DNA of 64,000 nt from Holothuria scabra (Eukaryota > Echinodermata > Holothuroidea > Aspidochirotida > Holothuriidae): the NCBI GenBank assembly GCA_037179385.1, contig CM074180.1, positions 30,299,455 through 30,363,454 on the forward strand, written 5' to 3'. Positions within the stretch are counted from its first letter, which is position 1; every line of letters begins with the position of its first letter. The notes beneath the pieces were generated by a model. The model was given only the letters and a program-made list of their open reading frames with translations, did not search any database and was not told where the DNA came from. Positions 10,610 to 21,932 of this stretch are shown one piece after another. Made by a program: the position numbers and the translations under genes.

Positions 10610-11275
10610 CACTCTAAAATTAAGAGTGAACTTAGTCACTCTTTCAAGGGAAACATTGCGTTTGTTTTACAAGGAAATTTTACACTTCTAAAACCAATCT
10701 TCTTTGGCAAAGGGTAATAAATAACTACAAATAAAGAAGTATAGCCTTCTTTTCAAGAAGTACGTTTCCCTCGGATAGAAATTCAGTTCTTGTTGCTCAA
10801 GAATAATTTGTTCACCGAAACTTTCAACATTTCAAAAGATGCAACTTCCATTACTCTTCTTGTGCATAATATTTTGAGCAGATAAAGCTATTTTTGGGGT
10901 GTATTGTTGAGACGAATGATTTGAAAATGACAAGATCTATTTACTTTTAATGCTATGTTGGGGCATTTTAAACGCAGTATTTCCCTTTAATAATAGAAAA
11001 GGGTGAATTGACTCCATTAAATTGTTAATTCACTCCAAGAAGAGTGAGAAAGAACTTCCCTAGAAGTTCCCTCTAGAAAGAACCCACTCTTCCACAAATG
11101 CCTGCAGCGATCGGTCCTTTTAGGAGTGACCGTTGTAGGCACCCCATCAAGAGTGAACTTCGCTATTTTAGAGACTGTACTCTTACTGGAGTGAAGCAAA
11201 ACTCGAGTGAAGTAAATTCATACTTTTCACTCTCAATTACAGAATGTCTAAGTTCACTCATTTGATTTTAGAGTG
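10610..11275. mobile_element. TIR element with CACTCTAAAAT ends, 666 bp
   Basis: The left end CACTCTAAAATTAAGAGTGA pairs with the right end, which inverted reads CACTCTAAAATCAAATGAGT followed by GAACTTAGACA. The interior contains several more GAGTGAACTT/AAGTTCACTC words, so the element is internally repetitive. No frame suggests a transposase. Flanks show no clear duplication, so the superfamily is not assigned. Confidence 0.65.
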
Positions 11276-13200
11276 GACGTTTTCGATATACCCTCAGTCT
11301 CTGGTGTAATATTATCGATAGGAATATGGAATCGGTTCATTATCGAAGTTAAGACAAGGATATTCTAAAACGTTATTCAGAATCCGACATAACTCCTATT
11401 GCATTTGAAACCATAGGTCATCTTTTTGTGTGTTATTTTCCAATGAAGAGGAAGGGTCCACCAGGATCAGAAATGCAGATTTTGAACTTTACAAACACGA
11501 AAAGGGACCAAAGCTCGACTTTAACCCATTGGTTGGAAACCGAGCGGTAAATTATTACCTAACTAACCAAATAATTCATTAACTAACTACAGACACGAAA
11601 AACTGGAAACTGACAGAACATAGCACAAGCTAACTACAGAACAACGATCCTCACAGCTGATGGTTTCTTCATAATGGCGTGCCTTCTTGATGTCCCATAA
11701 AATTTGGATGCATGCAACTAAGTAATCTCATACCTAAATAATGACTTACTGTAACAGTGAAAGCAGGATTAATGAAACATCCGAATCACGTGGAAGTTAT
11801 CTTTTTATCACTATTTTGACTGTCGATCCCTTTGTAGATTTGTAGAGCATGACCTACAGACGTTATGTGATTTGAAGGGACTACGAAACCATCTGTACGT
11901 ATCGATTATAAAACTGTAGACGATATTCATAAACCATTTTAACACATTTCATTTCAGTCACCAGGTTAAAAATGTTCATGACTTCATGTTGAATGGTTCG
12001 TGATTCGTATGTAATACAATTTTGATATCAAATACGAGGTTAGTTGTTCCTTCTTATTCCCGGATGGATAATTTGATCTGATTAGCATTGAGAGAAATCC
12101 ATTAAAAGCGAGGTTGTCAGATAATCAGTGTGGATGTCAGGTAATGGAATTTTGGGCTATTTGGGCGACCCTTTCAGGTCTTAGATGAATATTACAAACT
12201 TTGACATCCAGTCATTTTATTTGTGGGCAAATAGGGGAAAACCCATAAAAATCGATGAGAAGAATCCAACATCTCTGGTCACACTGCTCTCCAGAAAGAA
12301 AGTTGGATACCGCAAACACCGTTGCAGAAAGGTATGAAGCCAATGCGGTATAGTCTGGAAGTGACAGGAGTGATAAAAAATAACGTGCTAGGGTGCGGAA
12401 AATGATGAAGACATTCTGATCAGCTGATGGTGGAAAGAGGTAGTGGGACAGGGCTTTGGTCCATTAGTTCCAAATTTAAGGCCCCTTATGGCAGTATATG
12501 GTGACAGCTATTCGGCTGTAAAATTGTAACTAAGTATTATATTCTCGATGTGCTCCAAAAGCCGCTTGAAAATTCAGCCTTTAGTAGGCTAGTAATACAG
12601 TTACTGTATTTAATCAGCAGCTTCAGCTGAAAAGTTTTAATCATCCAGTGCTCCAATGGTGCAAGCAGCATACCCTCTTCCCCAAAACTAGAATCTCGGG
12701 AATCTCAGTCGACATTCCCTTCAACAATTCGCAGTAAAATTAATATCAATCTATAAAAAATATTTTCAATGCTTTTCCGATAGGGTAAAGTTTAGGAAAT
12801 GGCAAACTGTTTACCAATAGGGACGATTTAGGGACAAATGCCTTCCTCTTTCTTTCGAAATGTCTTCACTGAATAACTGATTGGGCCTTGCTTACATGGA
12901 TTTTACAAAGTTCCTAACTCACATAATAATCTCCTTTCCCGCCCACATATTTAAAACTTCTGGTGTATTCCCGTGACGACCCTTTCTCTCTCCCCTTTAG
13001 TTTATTGCAAATTCTTCAACGATACCACAAGAAAATTACCCCTCTCTCATATTCTGACGAATAAGCTCCCTTGTAGGCCATAAGGCTTAATCCGTGCTTT
13101 CACCAATTGTAAGATCCAATCTCATGTGCGAAGTTTCCGTTTTATTTTTATTCTACGTGACTCACATTAACCTCAGATCATTTCATAAATATTATGTTTG
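11276..13200. other. Spacer with one weak coding-like patch
   Basis: Mostly AT-rich. From 12262 to 12411 one plus-strand frame is open between stops and reads protein-like (…ALQKESWIPQTPLQKG…); a CACTGCTCTCCAG acceptor-like edge and an AGAAAG|GTATGA donor-like edge occur within it, but the frame choice is ambiguous. Nothing else was recognised. Confidence 0.3.
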
Positions 13201-13384
13201 AACTAAAACATGTATGTTCAAAGGTAGAAAAGTACTGCGATTGTGGTTGCATGCAGTGACGTAGACTGTAGAGTGTAGACGACCTTAGCCGTGACCTGAC
13301 GCGCTTCCAGACATCGCTGTTGAGCTGCGTCTCCCACTCCCCGTACCATGTTATACATTACGCCAATAAATGGAAAGGAGAAGA

Positions 13385-13448
13385 AAACTTCACTTGACAT
13401 CAAACATTGACAAGCGGAAGGCACTACTCTCTGTCCATTAGACTACGA
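13385..13448 (-). repeat. tRNA-like relic
   Basis: On the minus strand TAGTCTAATGG fits a pol III A box, and 35 bp later GTTTGATGTC resembles a degenerate B box. The cloverleaf stems are not intact, so this is not a working tRNA gene. It could be the head of a SINE or an old tRNA pseudogene. Confidence 0.3.
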
Positions 13449-13797
13449 GAATGATTTTATGAAGAAAATTTCTCTCTTCACTGATTTCTGGTTTGATGTG
13501 ACGGGGAGTGACCATGAGAGACAACATAGCGAATGGTGATGGGAGTCACTGGATTTTGTAACAAGTTCAAAGTGATTTAGACTTTGCACTTTGAAGATGC
13601 GCACACATAATATATTACAAATGTAGACTAGCGGAAAGAAATGTTCTATCCAATTAAACCAGTTAAGTTTTTAAAACATGCAAAGTGAACGTATAACTCG
13701 ATGAATACTCAATACAATTTCTGATATTGTTAGAGATATTAATAGCAATAAACTGTTTCAGTAACTTTTTTAATGAACAGGTATTACCTAACCAGAC

Positions 13798-14055
13798 ATG
13801 GTTAACCGTTTGCCCACCTCTTCCCTATCAAAATGGGAGCGAGATGTCTTATTTCCCGTCGTAGATCGGTATAGACGCAGCTTCTTTAAGGAGCAGAACT
13901 CTTTGGGGGACTACATAGGCCTACGTCTTGTATCCGCCTTCGGTTCTACTTCAGAGTTTCGAGGTACCAGACTCTTGAAACTATTTCCGACATCCTTAAT
14001 ATTCGTAGTGAGAAAATTGAATTGGTTGAGCTTGTATCTTTTGTTCTATACATAA
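13798..14055 (+). CDS. Open frame of 85 codons, unrecognised
   Basis: Starts at ATG (13798) and encodes MVNRLPTSSLSKWERDVLF and onward, basic and aromatic in its first two thirds and hydrophobic at the end. Upstream the sequence ACCTAACCAG precedes the ATG and could act as a splice acceptor. The protein is not recognised and no partner exon was identified, so this may be chance. Confidence 0.22.
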   Translation: MVNRLPTSSLSKWERDVLFPVVDRYRRSFFKEQNSLGDYIGLRLVSAFGSTSEFRGTRLLKLFPTSLIFVVRKLNWLSLYLLFYT

Positions 14056-14611
14056 TTGTACCGTCGGCCCCCTAACAGTGTTTAAAGTCTTACAACTGAA
14101 CAGTGAAATTTGTCCAAAAAGTAGGCCACTTCACTTACATATTCATATTATACTGTATCGTCTTCCTTCAAGGCAGGTAAGCAGACCGGTCTAGCTTCCT
14201 AAGATCAAACCGAACCTGCTTTGACATTTCGACAAAATTTACATGAATATTGGTTTGGCTTCAGAGATCACATTGAAATGTATTTTCAAGAATGTCAAAA
14301 TTCCACATTATTTGCTTTGTAATCAATGATACCTTTACATGTATCCATTGCAGTGGAGTAGGTTTTGCCTGCCCCAAATACGGGGGAATGCTGTCATGAA
14401 CACAAATGAAACAAGGCCTCATTATACTTAAGTGTGGTTGTGTTTCTGAAAACAGGGGTTCACTTCTTCTTGTACAATGGTATACTGTTGACAATAATAT
14501 CTCTGACGTTCATGATTGGGATGTATGTATGCTTGTTATTCAAGTAAAAACAGAAAAGCCTCTCCAGGCTCTAGCCAACGGACTTGGACCACTTCGAACC
14601 CTCTCCCCTTT

Positions 14612-14740
14612 TGTTTGCCATTGACTTAATACAATTTACACATCCCCCCACACCCAACAAAAGTTTTCACACCCATGAAAAATTTTACCGTTACCAGAAC
14701 CCTGTCTGGCTGTGGGCATGAGCTTCTCACTTGAAGGAAC
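14612..14740 (+). repeat. Interspersed repeat fragment
   Basis: TTTGCCATTGACTTAATACAA followed by a C-rich run and ATGAAAAATTTTACCGTTACC is shared with 25850-25945 and in part with 4565-4690. The copies differ in length and no ends could be fixed. Confidence 0.4.
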
Positions 14741-15115
14741 CACATGGTACTCAACAAGTGTTACTCCGAAATAGATGACCTTTGACTGCTTTCTTACCCA
14801 ATACTTTCAAAAACGCAATGGCCACAAGTGTTTTTCTTACCTCTTCCTTACCTTATAGAGAACACTTAACCCACAAAATCTCGAGCCAGTGTACATTAAA
14901 GAATTAATTTTCGTTATGTAGCCTTGTAAACCATTCCAAATTGACCAGGACCTACACTTAAATGACATGGATAATCTGTGTCGTGCCACGCCAGGAAGGA
15001 TCGAGGACCCAGTACGATAGATAGGAGCAGACCAACAGTTGTGACCAACATTTCGTAATTATTTCGTTGTTGGAGAATCGGCTAACGGTCTCTCTGGAGA
15101 CAGTAACGACAGACT

Positions 15116-15302
15116 GCATGGTCAAGTGGTTAAAGCATTACGATGTTGGGAGTTGAAGTCCTGTTGGGGTCATACCGAAGACTTAAAAGACGGAACCTAC
15201 TGCCATTGTGCTTAATGGTTATAAGCAATGGAATAGGGAAAACAAGCCAGTAAGCCACAACTGGAAAAAGGGCGGGAAGGCTCGACTTGAACCAATTGGT
15301 TG
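15116..15302 (+). repeat. tRNA-derived SINE, 5' part, split by a hAT insertion
   Basis: The head GGTCAAGTGGTTAAAGCA carries an A-box-like motif and GGGGTCATACC a degenerate B box, as expected of a tRNA-derived SINE. The body (GGAACCTACTGCCATTGTGC, then AAGCAATGGAATAGGGAAAAC, then CCACAACTGGAAAAAG) is shared with the inverted copies at 28543-28795 and 36752-36970. The tail resumes after the transposon at 17229 (ACTGGCCGTAAAACTC), which matches the tail of the 28.6-kb copy. Confidence 0.75.
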
Positions 15303-17220
15303 CAGGGGCGTCGATTTGATTTTCGAAGTGGGGGCATCTGTCCTTAATTTTTTCTCCTGTCCACAGCGGCGTAGCTACACATTTTGGATGGAGAGGAAGG
15401 GGGAGGGTAAGCATCTAAATTTTACAATTTTTAATTGCGAACACCACTGTACTAGGGAACTAATTTGAGGCGCGCGAAGTACGCTGAAACTTTTGCCCTT
15501 TTTCGAATATTTGAAAATGTGGAGCTTATATTGCACAAAAGTTTGGGATTCTGAGTTTCCTGTTAAGAAATTTGAAAAGTTGGTGGATTACAGAAGAATT
15601 TGTATATCCTGTTGGCATATCTGAGATTGAGCGGCGACCACGGATCGTTGTTTCTACATAATGTTATCCAACGCCTAAGAAATGAGGCTCTCCGACGAAA
15701 TTTTTTGAGTCAAGAACTTATACTGGAGAAAATTTGGAATTTTATGAAAGAAAATTTACATAAATAGCACTGTAATTACCGTTGTCACTTGATGATCTGG
15801 TGTCACATGTAGCAAATTTTCGATTTTGTGACCTTCAGAGCTCGGAAAAGTTCACTACATTTAAGGTATGAGCGAGCATCTCTGTTTAGGAATTGCAATT
15901 TGCGCGCTTAGCGCGGGAAAAGTTTTTTTTTTTTTTGAAACAAATGATAAGGAATATGGAGCTCTTATTGGAGAGAATTTGCAATTCTGGAATTTCATGA
16001 GTTGTCAAAACCACATTGCAGACTGGTTTCACAATTGGCAAATATCCGAATTCTTTTTTTTCACAGCCGCCTGCCCTCTACAGCTACGCCTTTGGGTGTC
16101 TGAGAAAAGGGTACCCAGATGCAAAATGGTGCTAAATGTTTCAATATTTTGAGTTAATAGGAAACTCCAAAGTTTTCAAAACATGGTCTTGAAAGTGTGG
16201 GTAATTACTTCAACGGACTATGCCGTCAATGTGAATTTAAATACCGGTTATACTCCATAAGTAATAGAATCAGAACGAAAATTGTAATAGTTTTGGGAGG
16301 ATTTGTACAAAATTTCTAATAGTAAGGAACCATTTTTAAAGAAAGTAGGTGAAATCCATAAACTGATCAAAGCACACTTCAATCTACGACAGGAAAATGA
16401 CAGATCAAGGATGGAGGGGGGCGGGGTTGGGATGGTACCCACTGGTGTTACTGAGACACCGTTGCATAGGCATACCGGTGTAAGATTGTTGATGCAAAAA
16501 CATTAAAATATGTCCTTTCGAAGTTTCGAACGACACCTCATCATACACTCTCTGCAGACAGAGGATGGAGGTGTACCTCTATTTCAAGATTGAAGTCTCT
16601 AATCTAGCAAAATTCAGTGTTATTTTACTTCTCTAATAAAGGTTTAAACACGAAATGGTGGAATCGCTATACGAATTTGTGGTGTGCTCGTGTCAAAATT
16701 TTGCATTTGAACTCATTTATTTTTCTAAAAAGTTGCATGCAGACTGTGCACCGACACCTTTTGCTTAAAATGTGTTGAGCCTGTCAGGCTGGTCATTCAA
16801 TAAAGATTACATATTTCATTAAAACATAGAAGGGGACGAGTCCTCTTCTTCAAATTCTTAAATGTTGTGCTCCTTCGTAACCACACCTGCTACCCTATGC
16901 ACTCCAACAATCGACATAATCACAGAGATAGATAACTAATGTATGTTTGATATCCAAGTGAAAAAAGAACATCAATGAGACTGCAAGCGCGCGGAGCGCG
17001 CGAAAATTTTTGGAATTTGCAAAGTATACACGTGTGATTATTGATACAGAAATCGATTGTAATCGGTACATCTTCCATAACCTGCATGTATAGTATTTTA
17101 GGTAAAACCTTTTAAGTTTCAGGTCAAAAAAAGTTGTAGAGGGGGCTTTTACGTCAGTGTCCCCTCTACTCAAAAAAGTGGGGGAAATGTCCCCCTGTCC
17201 CCCCATAATCGACGCCCATG
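15303..17220. mobile_element. hAT-type element, 1.92 kb, inserted in a SINE
   Basis: Ends are CAGGGGCGTCGATT (15303) and, inverted from 17220, CATGGGCGTCGATTATGGGG. The 8-bp direct repeat ATTGGTTG flanks it at 15295-15302 and 17221-17228. Near the right end GCGCGCGGAGCGCGCG is a subterminal GC-rich motif. No transposase is present; a second hAT-like element lies at 15364-16094. The flanking halves join into a continuous SINE, which confirms both borders. Confidence 0.88.
15364..16094. mobile_element. Nested hAT-like element
   Basis: The left end CAGCGGCGTAGCTACACATTT and the right end AGCTACGCCTTTG approximate the CAGTGGCGTAGCTA family ends. The 8-bp flanks do not match. Interior words (ATGGAGCT, TTGGAGAGAATT, GAATTTCATGA, GTGTCAC) are shared with 6064-6300. 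Two subterminal GCGCGC motifs are present. Confidence 0.5.
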
Positions 17221-17228
17221 ATTGGTTG

Positions 17229-17262
17229 AAAACTGGCCGTAAAACTCCATCTTCTAATTAAC
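17229..17262 (+). repeat. SINE 3' tail, resumed after the hAT insertion
   Basis: AAAACTGGCCGTAAAACTCC continues the SINE begun at 15116; the equivalent uninterrupted join is seen inverted at about 28560-28600 and 36765-36790. Confidence 0.7.
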
Positions 17263-18100
17263 GAATACCTTTCGAACGGAACAACATTAGTTGGCCGCAG
17301 CGCTACAACAAAGACAACAAAGAGACTTTCATGTCCTAAATTTCCAGGGCGCAAATTTTGCATCCAAAGAATTTAGGTTTAAAGATTTTTTTTATTCAAG
17401 GAGTTTCACGTGAAACCAAAAAGATAATGTGAACATCACATTCGGTTTATCACTTGGATATCAGTTGGATTCGTTTTTATGAGCTTTTGTTAAGTTGTCA
17501 TGCTACGGTTTGGGGTGCTCTTTAATACGCCATGCAGTAGCATGGCCGAAGAGGGGGTCGATGCCCCTTTGGGGGGTTTTAGGTCTCTTTATGTAAACAT
17601 AACAGACTTAAAAGTATAATAGTAAAAGTAGGGTTTGTAGTTTAGCCCCAGACCTGAGTGGCGTATAGCCTTGCTGCGGATGGATGATGTGATTGTACGA
17701 AGAACACGTGAACAGTTTAAACGCCTACTGTACGTGGTAGCATTATGGGATTAATAATTCAAGATATTACAACTCTACGGATAACTGATATATGAATATA
17801 ACATAGATAACATCTGCTACTACTGCATTCCTCGAAGACAAAGTGATTACGTAGTGTGTGTGTATTACACAGGGTGAAGCATAGGAGCAAGAAGCTATTC
17901 TCAATGGGACGGGGTTTCAACTCAAACCACTACCCTGGGAGAGGAGTCTAAAGGGGGCGTGTCCCTGAATATTAAAGTTCTCATATAAAATTGTGGGTAT
18001 TGCTGGAGGAAATTTTTAAGGAATAAAACTGCCGCTTTTAAGGTTTCTTTACAAGAAAACATAAGGTGCTTTCTTACTTGAATTGCGAAGGAAACAGTCC
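17263..18100. other. Spacer
   Basis: Contains a G-rich patch at 17550-17580 of the kind seen at other element ends. No frame with splice-like borders was recognised. Confidence 0.35.
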
Positions 18101-18300
18101 TCTTCATGTTTTGGGAAGGGGATATCTCCAAACCCCCTCCACAACTTTTTCCTTTTCTTTTCCACAGAAATATATGATATTGTTTTATTATGTATTAAAT
18201 GAAACCAAAACACTCTCAATGCATGTAATGTTAAGTGAGGTACCCCTTTTTAATTTGTTGTCAATTACAGAACTATACCAATTAGTTATTTAGCATGCTC
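18100..18300 (-). mobile_element. TTAA MITE family A, strongly decayed copy
   Basis: CAAAACACTCTCAATGCATG, then AATTTGTTGTCAATTACAGA, then ATAGTTTGAAGTGG follow the order of family A in the inverted orientation. The ends are gone. Low confidence because identity is limited to short blocks. Confidence 0.35.
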
Positions 18301-18371
18301 AGGGTGAAATATAGTTTGAAGTGGAGGAAGATTGCACCATGTAACAGCTTTGTACAACCAGTAGCATCTCG

Positions 18372-18409
18372 CTACGTTTTCGCCCCCATCGGAGGGGGCT
18401 CAAACGTAG
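18372..18409. repeat. GC-rich hairpin, 16-bp arms
   Basis: CTACGTTTTCGCCCCC and GGGGGCTCAAACGTAG pair at 14 of 16 positions around a 6-base loop (18388-18393). It lies inside an open frame on both strands. No flanking duplication was seen. Confidence 0.5.
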
Positions 18410-18481
18410 AGAGGCAACACGAGTTCTGCAATTTCAAACCTGCACTAATTTTCGGCTTTAAGATATTCATCAGCTTTCGAA

Positions 18482-18715
18482 TTACGAATGGGGTTCCAAG
18501 ATATCCTTTTGAAATGGTCCCGAATCGTCGATATATAACACCCATTTTATTTGAATTGAAATACTCCTTAAAGAAATCATCTCCTCATATAAGGACCAAC
18601 TCGTTACTGGAGCTTTCACTCCCTCCAAATGCCGTTTTAGTTTTAAGACGGAATCTGCAAAATGCTTGCCAAACCAAACCGATGTTCCCTTGTCACAATT
18701 GAATGGAAGCGACAT
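18482..18715 (-). CDS. Open frame of 77 codons, unrecognised
   Basis: ATG near 18715 on the minus strand opens MSLPFNCDKGTSVWFGK and continues with a charged, helix-like stretch ending at a stop after LEPHS. The opposite strand is also open for 135 codons here, so strand assignment is uncertain. No domain was recognised and no splice partner was identified. Confidence 0.22.
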   Translation of the reverse strand: MSLPFNCDKGTSVWFGKHFADSVLKLKRHLEGVKAPVTSWSLYEEMISLRSISIQIKWVLYIDDSGPFQKDILEPHS

Positions 18716-19467
18716 TTTTTATTAGGAATAAACATCTGTCTTAAAGTTACTGTCCTTGTCCCCTCCTCCGCACAAGCCTATTAAAAATAATCATTTAATA
18801 AATTAATTAAATAAATTAAATAATAATTGGTCAACAAAGAAAATGCAAATTATAACAATTTAAGGGGGAGAAAAAAGAAGGGAGGAATCAGAAGAAGAGT
18901 TTTGTATAGCGGTCTTTTGCAATCATGAAAAATGAAAAAAGTTATTGTACTTAATTTGTACCAGGAAATCGTCAGAAAATTCTTTTTATTTGAGATAACT
19001 TTGCCATTTTTTTATTTGAAAAACGTAAGAGAAGCATTTGTCTCAGTGCGTCGTGAAAACCTTTTCGTTACCTGGTTTTCCACCACCACAAATTCTGCAC
19101 ATCCCTTTAAATTTTGACGGACCGTTAGTCCAAATTATTAAATTGGTTTTTATGGAATAAAGCAAATAGCAAAGTTAGAAAAATCTTGTTAAGGTTCAAC
19201 TATTGGTGATTTCATCATGTGTTTGGTGCTCGTCAAACTCAAGGTTTCATCTAAGTTTACGCGATTTTGATTTATAATCTGTGATCATTGTATATTAAAC
19301 ACCAGCATGGCATGTCATCGTCAAGCATTGCAGCTAGCATCCTAAGTTGCGTCTGATCGCTAGCAAAAACTGCGATTCATAGATTCAGCCCCACCTAAAT
19401 TGGATCATTAATCGAATTAAAATAGCGGAAAATCTTTCTTTTGCGGTTACAATAAGATGAAAACGCG

Positions 19468-19500
19468 GTTGTTGTTGTTGCTGTTGTTGTTGTTGTTATT
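19468..19500. repeat. (GTT)n microsatellite
   Basis: About eleven GTT/GTT-like triplets with one CTG and one ATT interruption. Confidence 0.8.
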
Positions 19501-19523
19501 GTTTTTAAAATAGACAAATGGTT

Positions 19524-19700
19524 CATTTTAATAGCACAACGCTGTTTCTGCCCAGTTTCGGTGGGCAGTTGACTTTGGAGCCATATGTTACGGTTATCTG
19601 CGGATGCAATGCGGCCATTTTTCCCCAGTTCCATCAACACCCTTTTCTTCTCTTTGTTCTTTTGAGCCACAACTTTAACGGTATAATGTAACATTTGAGT
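19524..19700 (-). CDS. Possible exon, unrecognised
   Basis: On the minus strand a frame with an ATG near 19699 reads MLHYTVKVVAQKNKEKKR and then a polar stretch (…LGKNGRIASADNRN…). Just upstream, GAAATCAG|GTAAGTACT (about 19710) is a near-consensus donor that would end an earlier 5' exon, but all frames of that earlier segment are closed. The frame runs on into the GTT repeat. Assignment is tentative. Confidence 0.22.
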
Positions 19701-19781
19701 ACTTACCTGATTTCTATACAACCACCATCAAATTTGATCTAACTGCGTAACATTTTCAAAATTTCCTTGTGGAGGCTTCTG

Positions 19782-19801
19782 CCCCCCCCCCCCCCCCCCC
19801 C
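19782..19801. repeat. C20 homopolymer
   Basis: An uninterrupted run of twenty C. This is the longest of about twenty C or G runs of eight or more in the window. Confidence 0.9.
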
Positions 19802-20734
19802 AAGTTTTGGTCATCTCTACAGACGAGTTTATAATCATCGCTCATTAATTTTTTGAATTGTTAAGTGGTAATAATCTGCAAGTTTCCACAAAAATGTGTC
19901 CCAACATCAGCACTACCCTTTGCTAAACCCTAGATGCCCTCCTGTCAACCTCTCCGGTTTCTCAGCGATTGATAATAAAGGAATATCACAGTGTCCTCCG
20001 AAAATTGGACAATTCTTGTACATATGACGGCAAAATCAAATTTTGGGGAAGAACTTAAAATTAAAAACCAAGGATCACGGAAAGGAATAATAACCTGGAA
20101 AATGGCCACAAGGCGATCGAGAAATAGAAAGAATTTTGTCAAACTATCGATTGCAGGCAAGCATTTATTTTCCAGCAAATGTACTCAACCATTTCCTTCA
20201 CTGAAAGAAATACTGGGCACATGATTATAACGGGGGCTTATTGAGCTAAAGAACCCTTAAAACTTCCCCTAACTTGAAGAATGAGAAAAAACGTTTAACA
20301 AATAAGGTGAGAGTTTGCCAATTATTAAGAAAGCCATAGTGAAACGATAAATCTGCCAAGTGCAACCCGCGCTACTTGCTCGGTGTCAACCGAAACGATG
20401 AATCAGGCAATAGGAAGAATTTAGCAGAGTCAACATTTTTCTTTCAATATCAATTGTAAATACTACATTAAGTTTTCAAAACACTGAAAAGAAAGTCCTA
20501 TAAGGGACTGCTTCAGGGAATATTCATGAAAAACCCGTATGAAAATATGTCTTTCTGTCTAACCTGTCTTCGTCTTTATCATTGGAACCATGGAAGTGGT
20601 TGGAACTATAAATAGTCCTTCCACGACCACTCGGAATCATGACCCGCGCGGATTACCAACTTAACCAAGTCTGTTAGACATTCAGATTCTTGTTCCTGGG
20701 GATATACCTTTCTTACGTATGTCGCCGTGGTCTT

Positions 20735-20815
20735 ACCTGTAGTGTTTTCATTGATCAAACAAAAAACAGGTAACCAAGACATTGATATTAATAAGAACGT
20801 TTTCGGTTCATACAA
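20735..20815 (-). CDS. Possible exon ending in a strong donor
   Basis: The minus-strand frame reads MSWLPVFCLINENTTG, preceded in frame by more hydrophobic residues, and ends at ACTACAG|GTAAGACC near 20735. The hydrophobic run could be a signal peptide or membrane segment. No acceptor or partner exon was established. Confidence 0.22.
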
Positions 20816-21776
20816 AATGTCGGAAAAATGTAAAAAACGAAAAGTTATGATGAACGAAAATCTTAGCGTTCTGCCGAAAATATGATGAGATATTGTGTGC
20901 TAGCCCTACATTTGAATGTGTTATTTTTGAAGCAGAATTTAATGTGTTATAGACAATGTAATGAAGCTGGTGGGAAGTCTTCTTATTCGAAAATGTGAAG
21001 GATAAAATATGAACCCGTCCTCATTTAAAGATCGAAAATACGTCATTTGTTCACACTATAAAATATATACCGAACTTTTTCATGTAAATGATATTTGAAG
21101 TAAATAATCGTCATCCTCAAAGACAATACAAAATGTAACATTATACACCGAGTCAAAAGGCAATCAAATTCTCACATTTTTTCAGAAGGGTAGAGGACCC
21201 CAATGTAGTGAGCAGACTCTAAAATATCCCTGTAGTCTAATCACATTTTTGTTAGCCTAGTAAATACCAGGAGACATTTTTGTGTTATGTCAAGACCTAT
21301 TGCACTAGAAATAGACTATCTATGTTCTCCGAGTACCTCCTCGACTTCCAGGGCTAAAAACCCCTGAACCCCAACAATGGGCCTAGTGCAGATGCCCCCG
21401 CCCATATCTATAACAAATTGTTCCCCTTAACGCTACAGCTAAAACAACATTTTTCAATCTTTTGAGTTAGGCCTATAGACATATTTAGGCTACTTTTACC
21501 ATTGCAGTCTTCTAGGTCTAAAGGCTAAACGCTAAAGTGGACATTTAAATTTATATATATATTTGGTATCCTGTATAAGTTTGATCCTCTGAGACCAAAG
21601 TTTTACGTAAAAGTATCAGGCCTTTACATCCACGGCACCCGTTCAGAGACAACGCGCCTCGTATATTTATCGTCTTTCTATGGATGACAACTTTAGTTCT
21701 TAAGTTAAAAAGCTGGGAGGAAATGGACTAAAGAAGAGCATTTTCTTTTATGTTACCGACATGTGTGAGAGCAATG
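20816..21776. other. Spacer
   Basis: AT-rich, with a small (AT)n stretch near 21548 and a C-rich patch at 21350-21410. Nothing recognised. Confidence 0.35.
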
Positions 21777-21932
21777 TGTATTCCCGCCTTTTACGATGAC
21801 TACAATGGAACCTGTATCATTTGAAGGGCGTTGGAAGCCTGTCCTGCTCAGACTCGGCAAGTGGTACATTGGAAGATATCTGCACGTATTATACTCGAAA
21901 CAGTATTGGCTGATTGTTTGACAACCTCAGCA
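21777..21932. other. Coding-like patch open on both strands
   Basis: The plus strand has an ATG-started frame (MTTMEPVSFEGRWKPVLL…) ending in TGA near 21922, and the minus strand has an overlapping open frame (…NDTGSIVVIVKGGNTH…). Composition differs from the flanks. Neither has a clear splice context, so the strand and even coding status are undecided. Confidence 0.25.

Noticed and set aside
18295..18702. 135-codon plus-strand frame as a gene
   Set aside because: It begins at a non-ATG codon inside a decayed MITE and crosses the GC-rich hairpin; the minus frame here is at least as protein-like.
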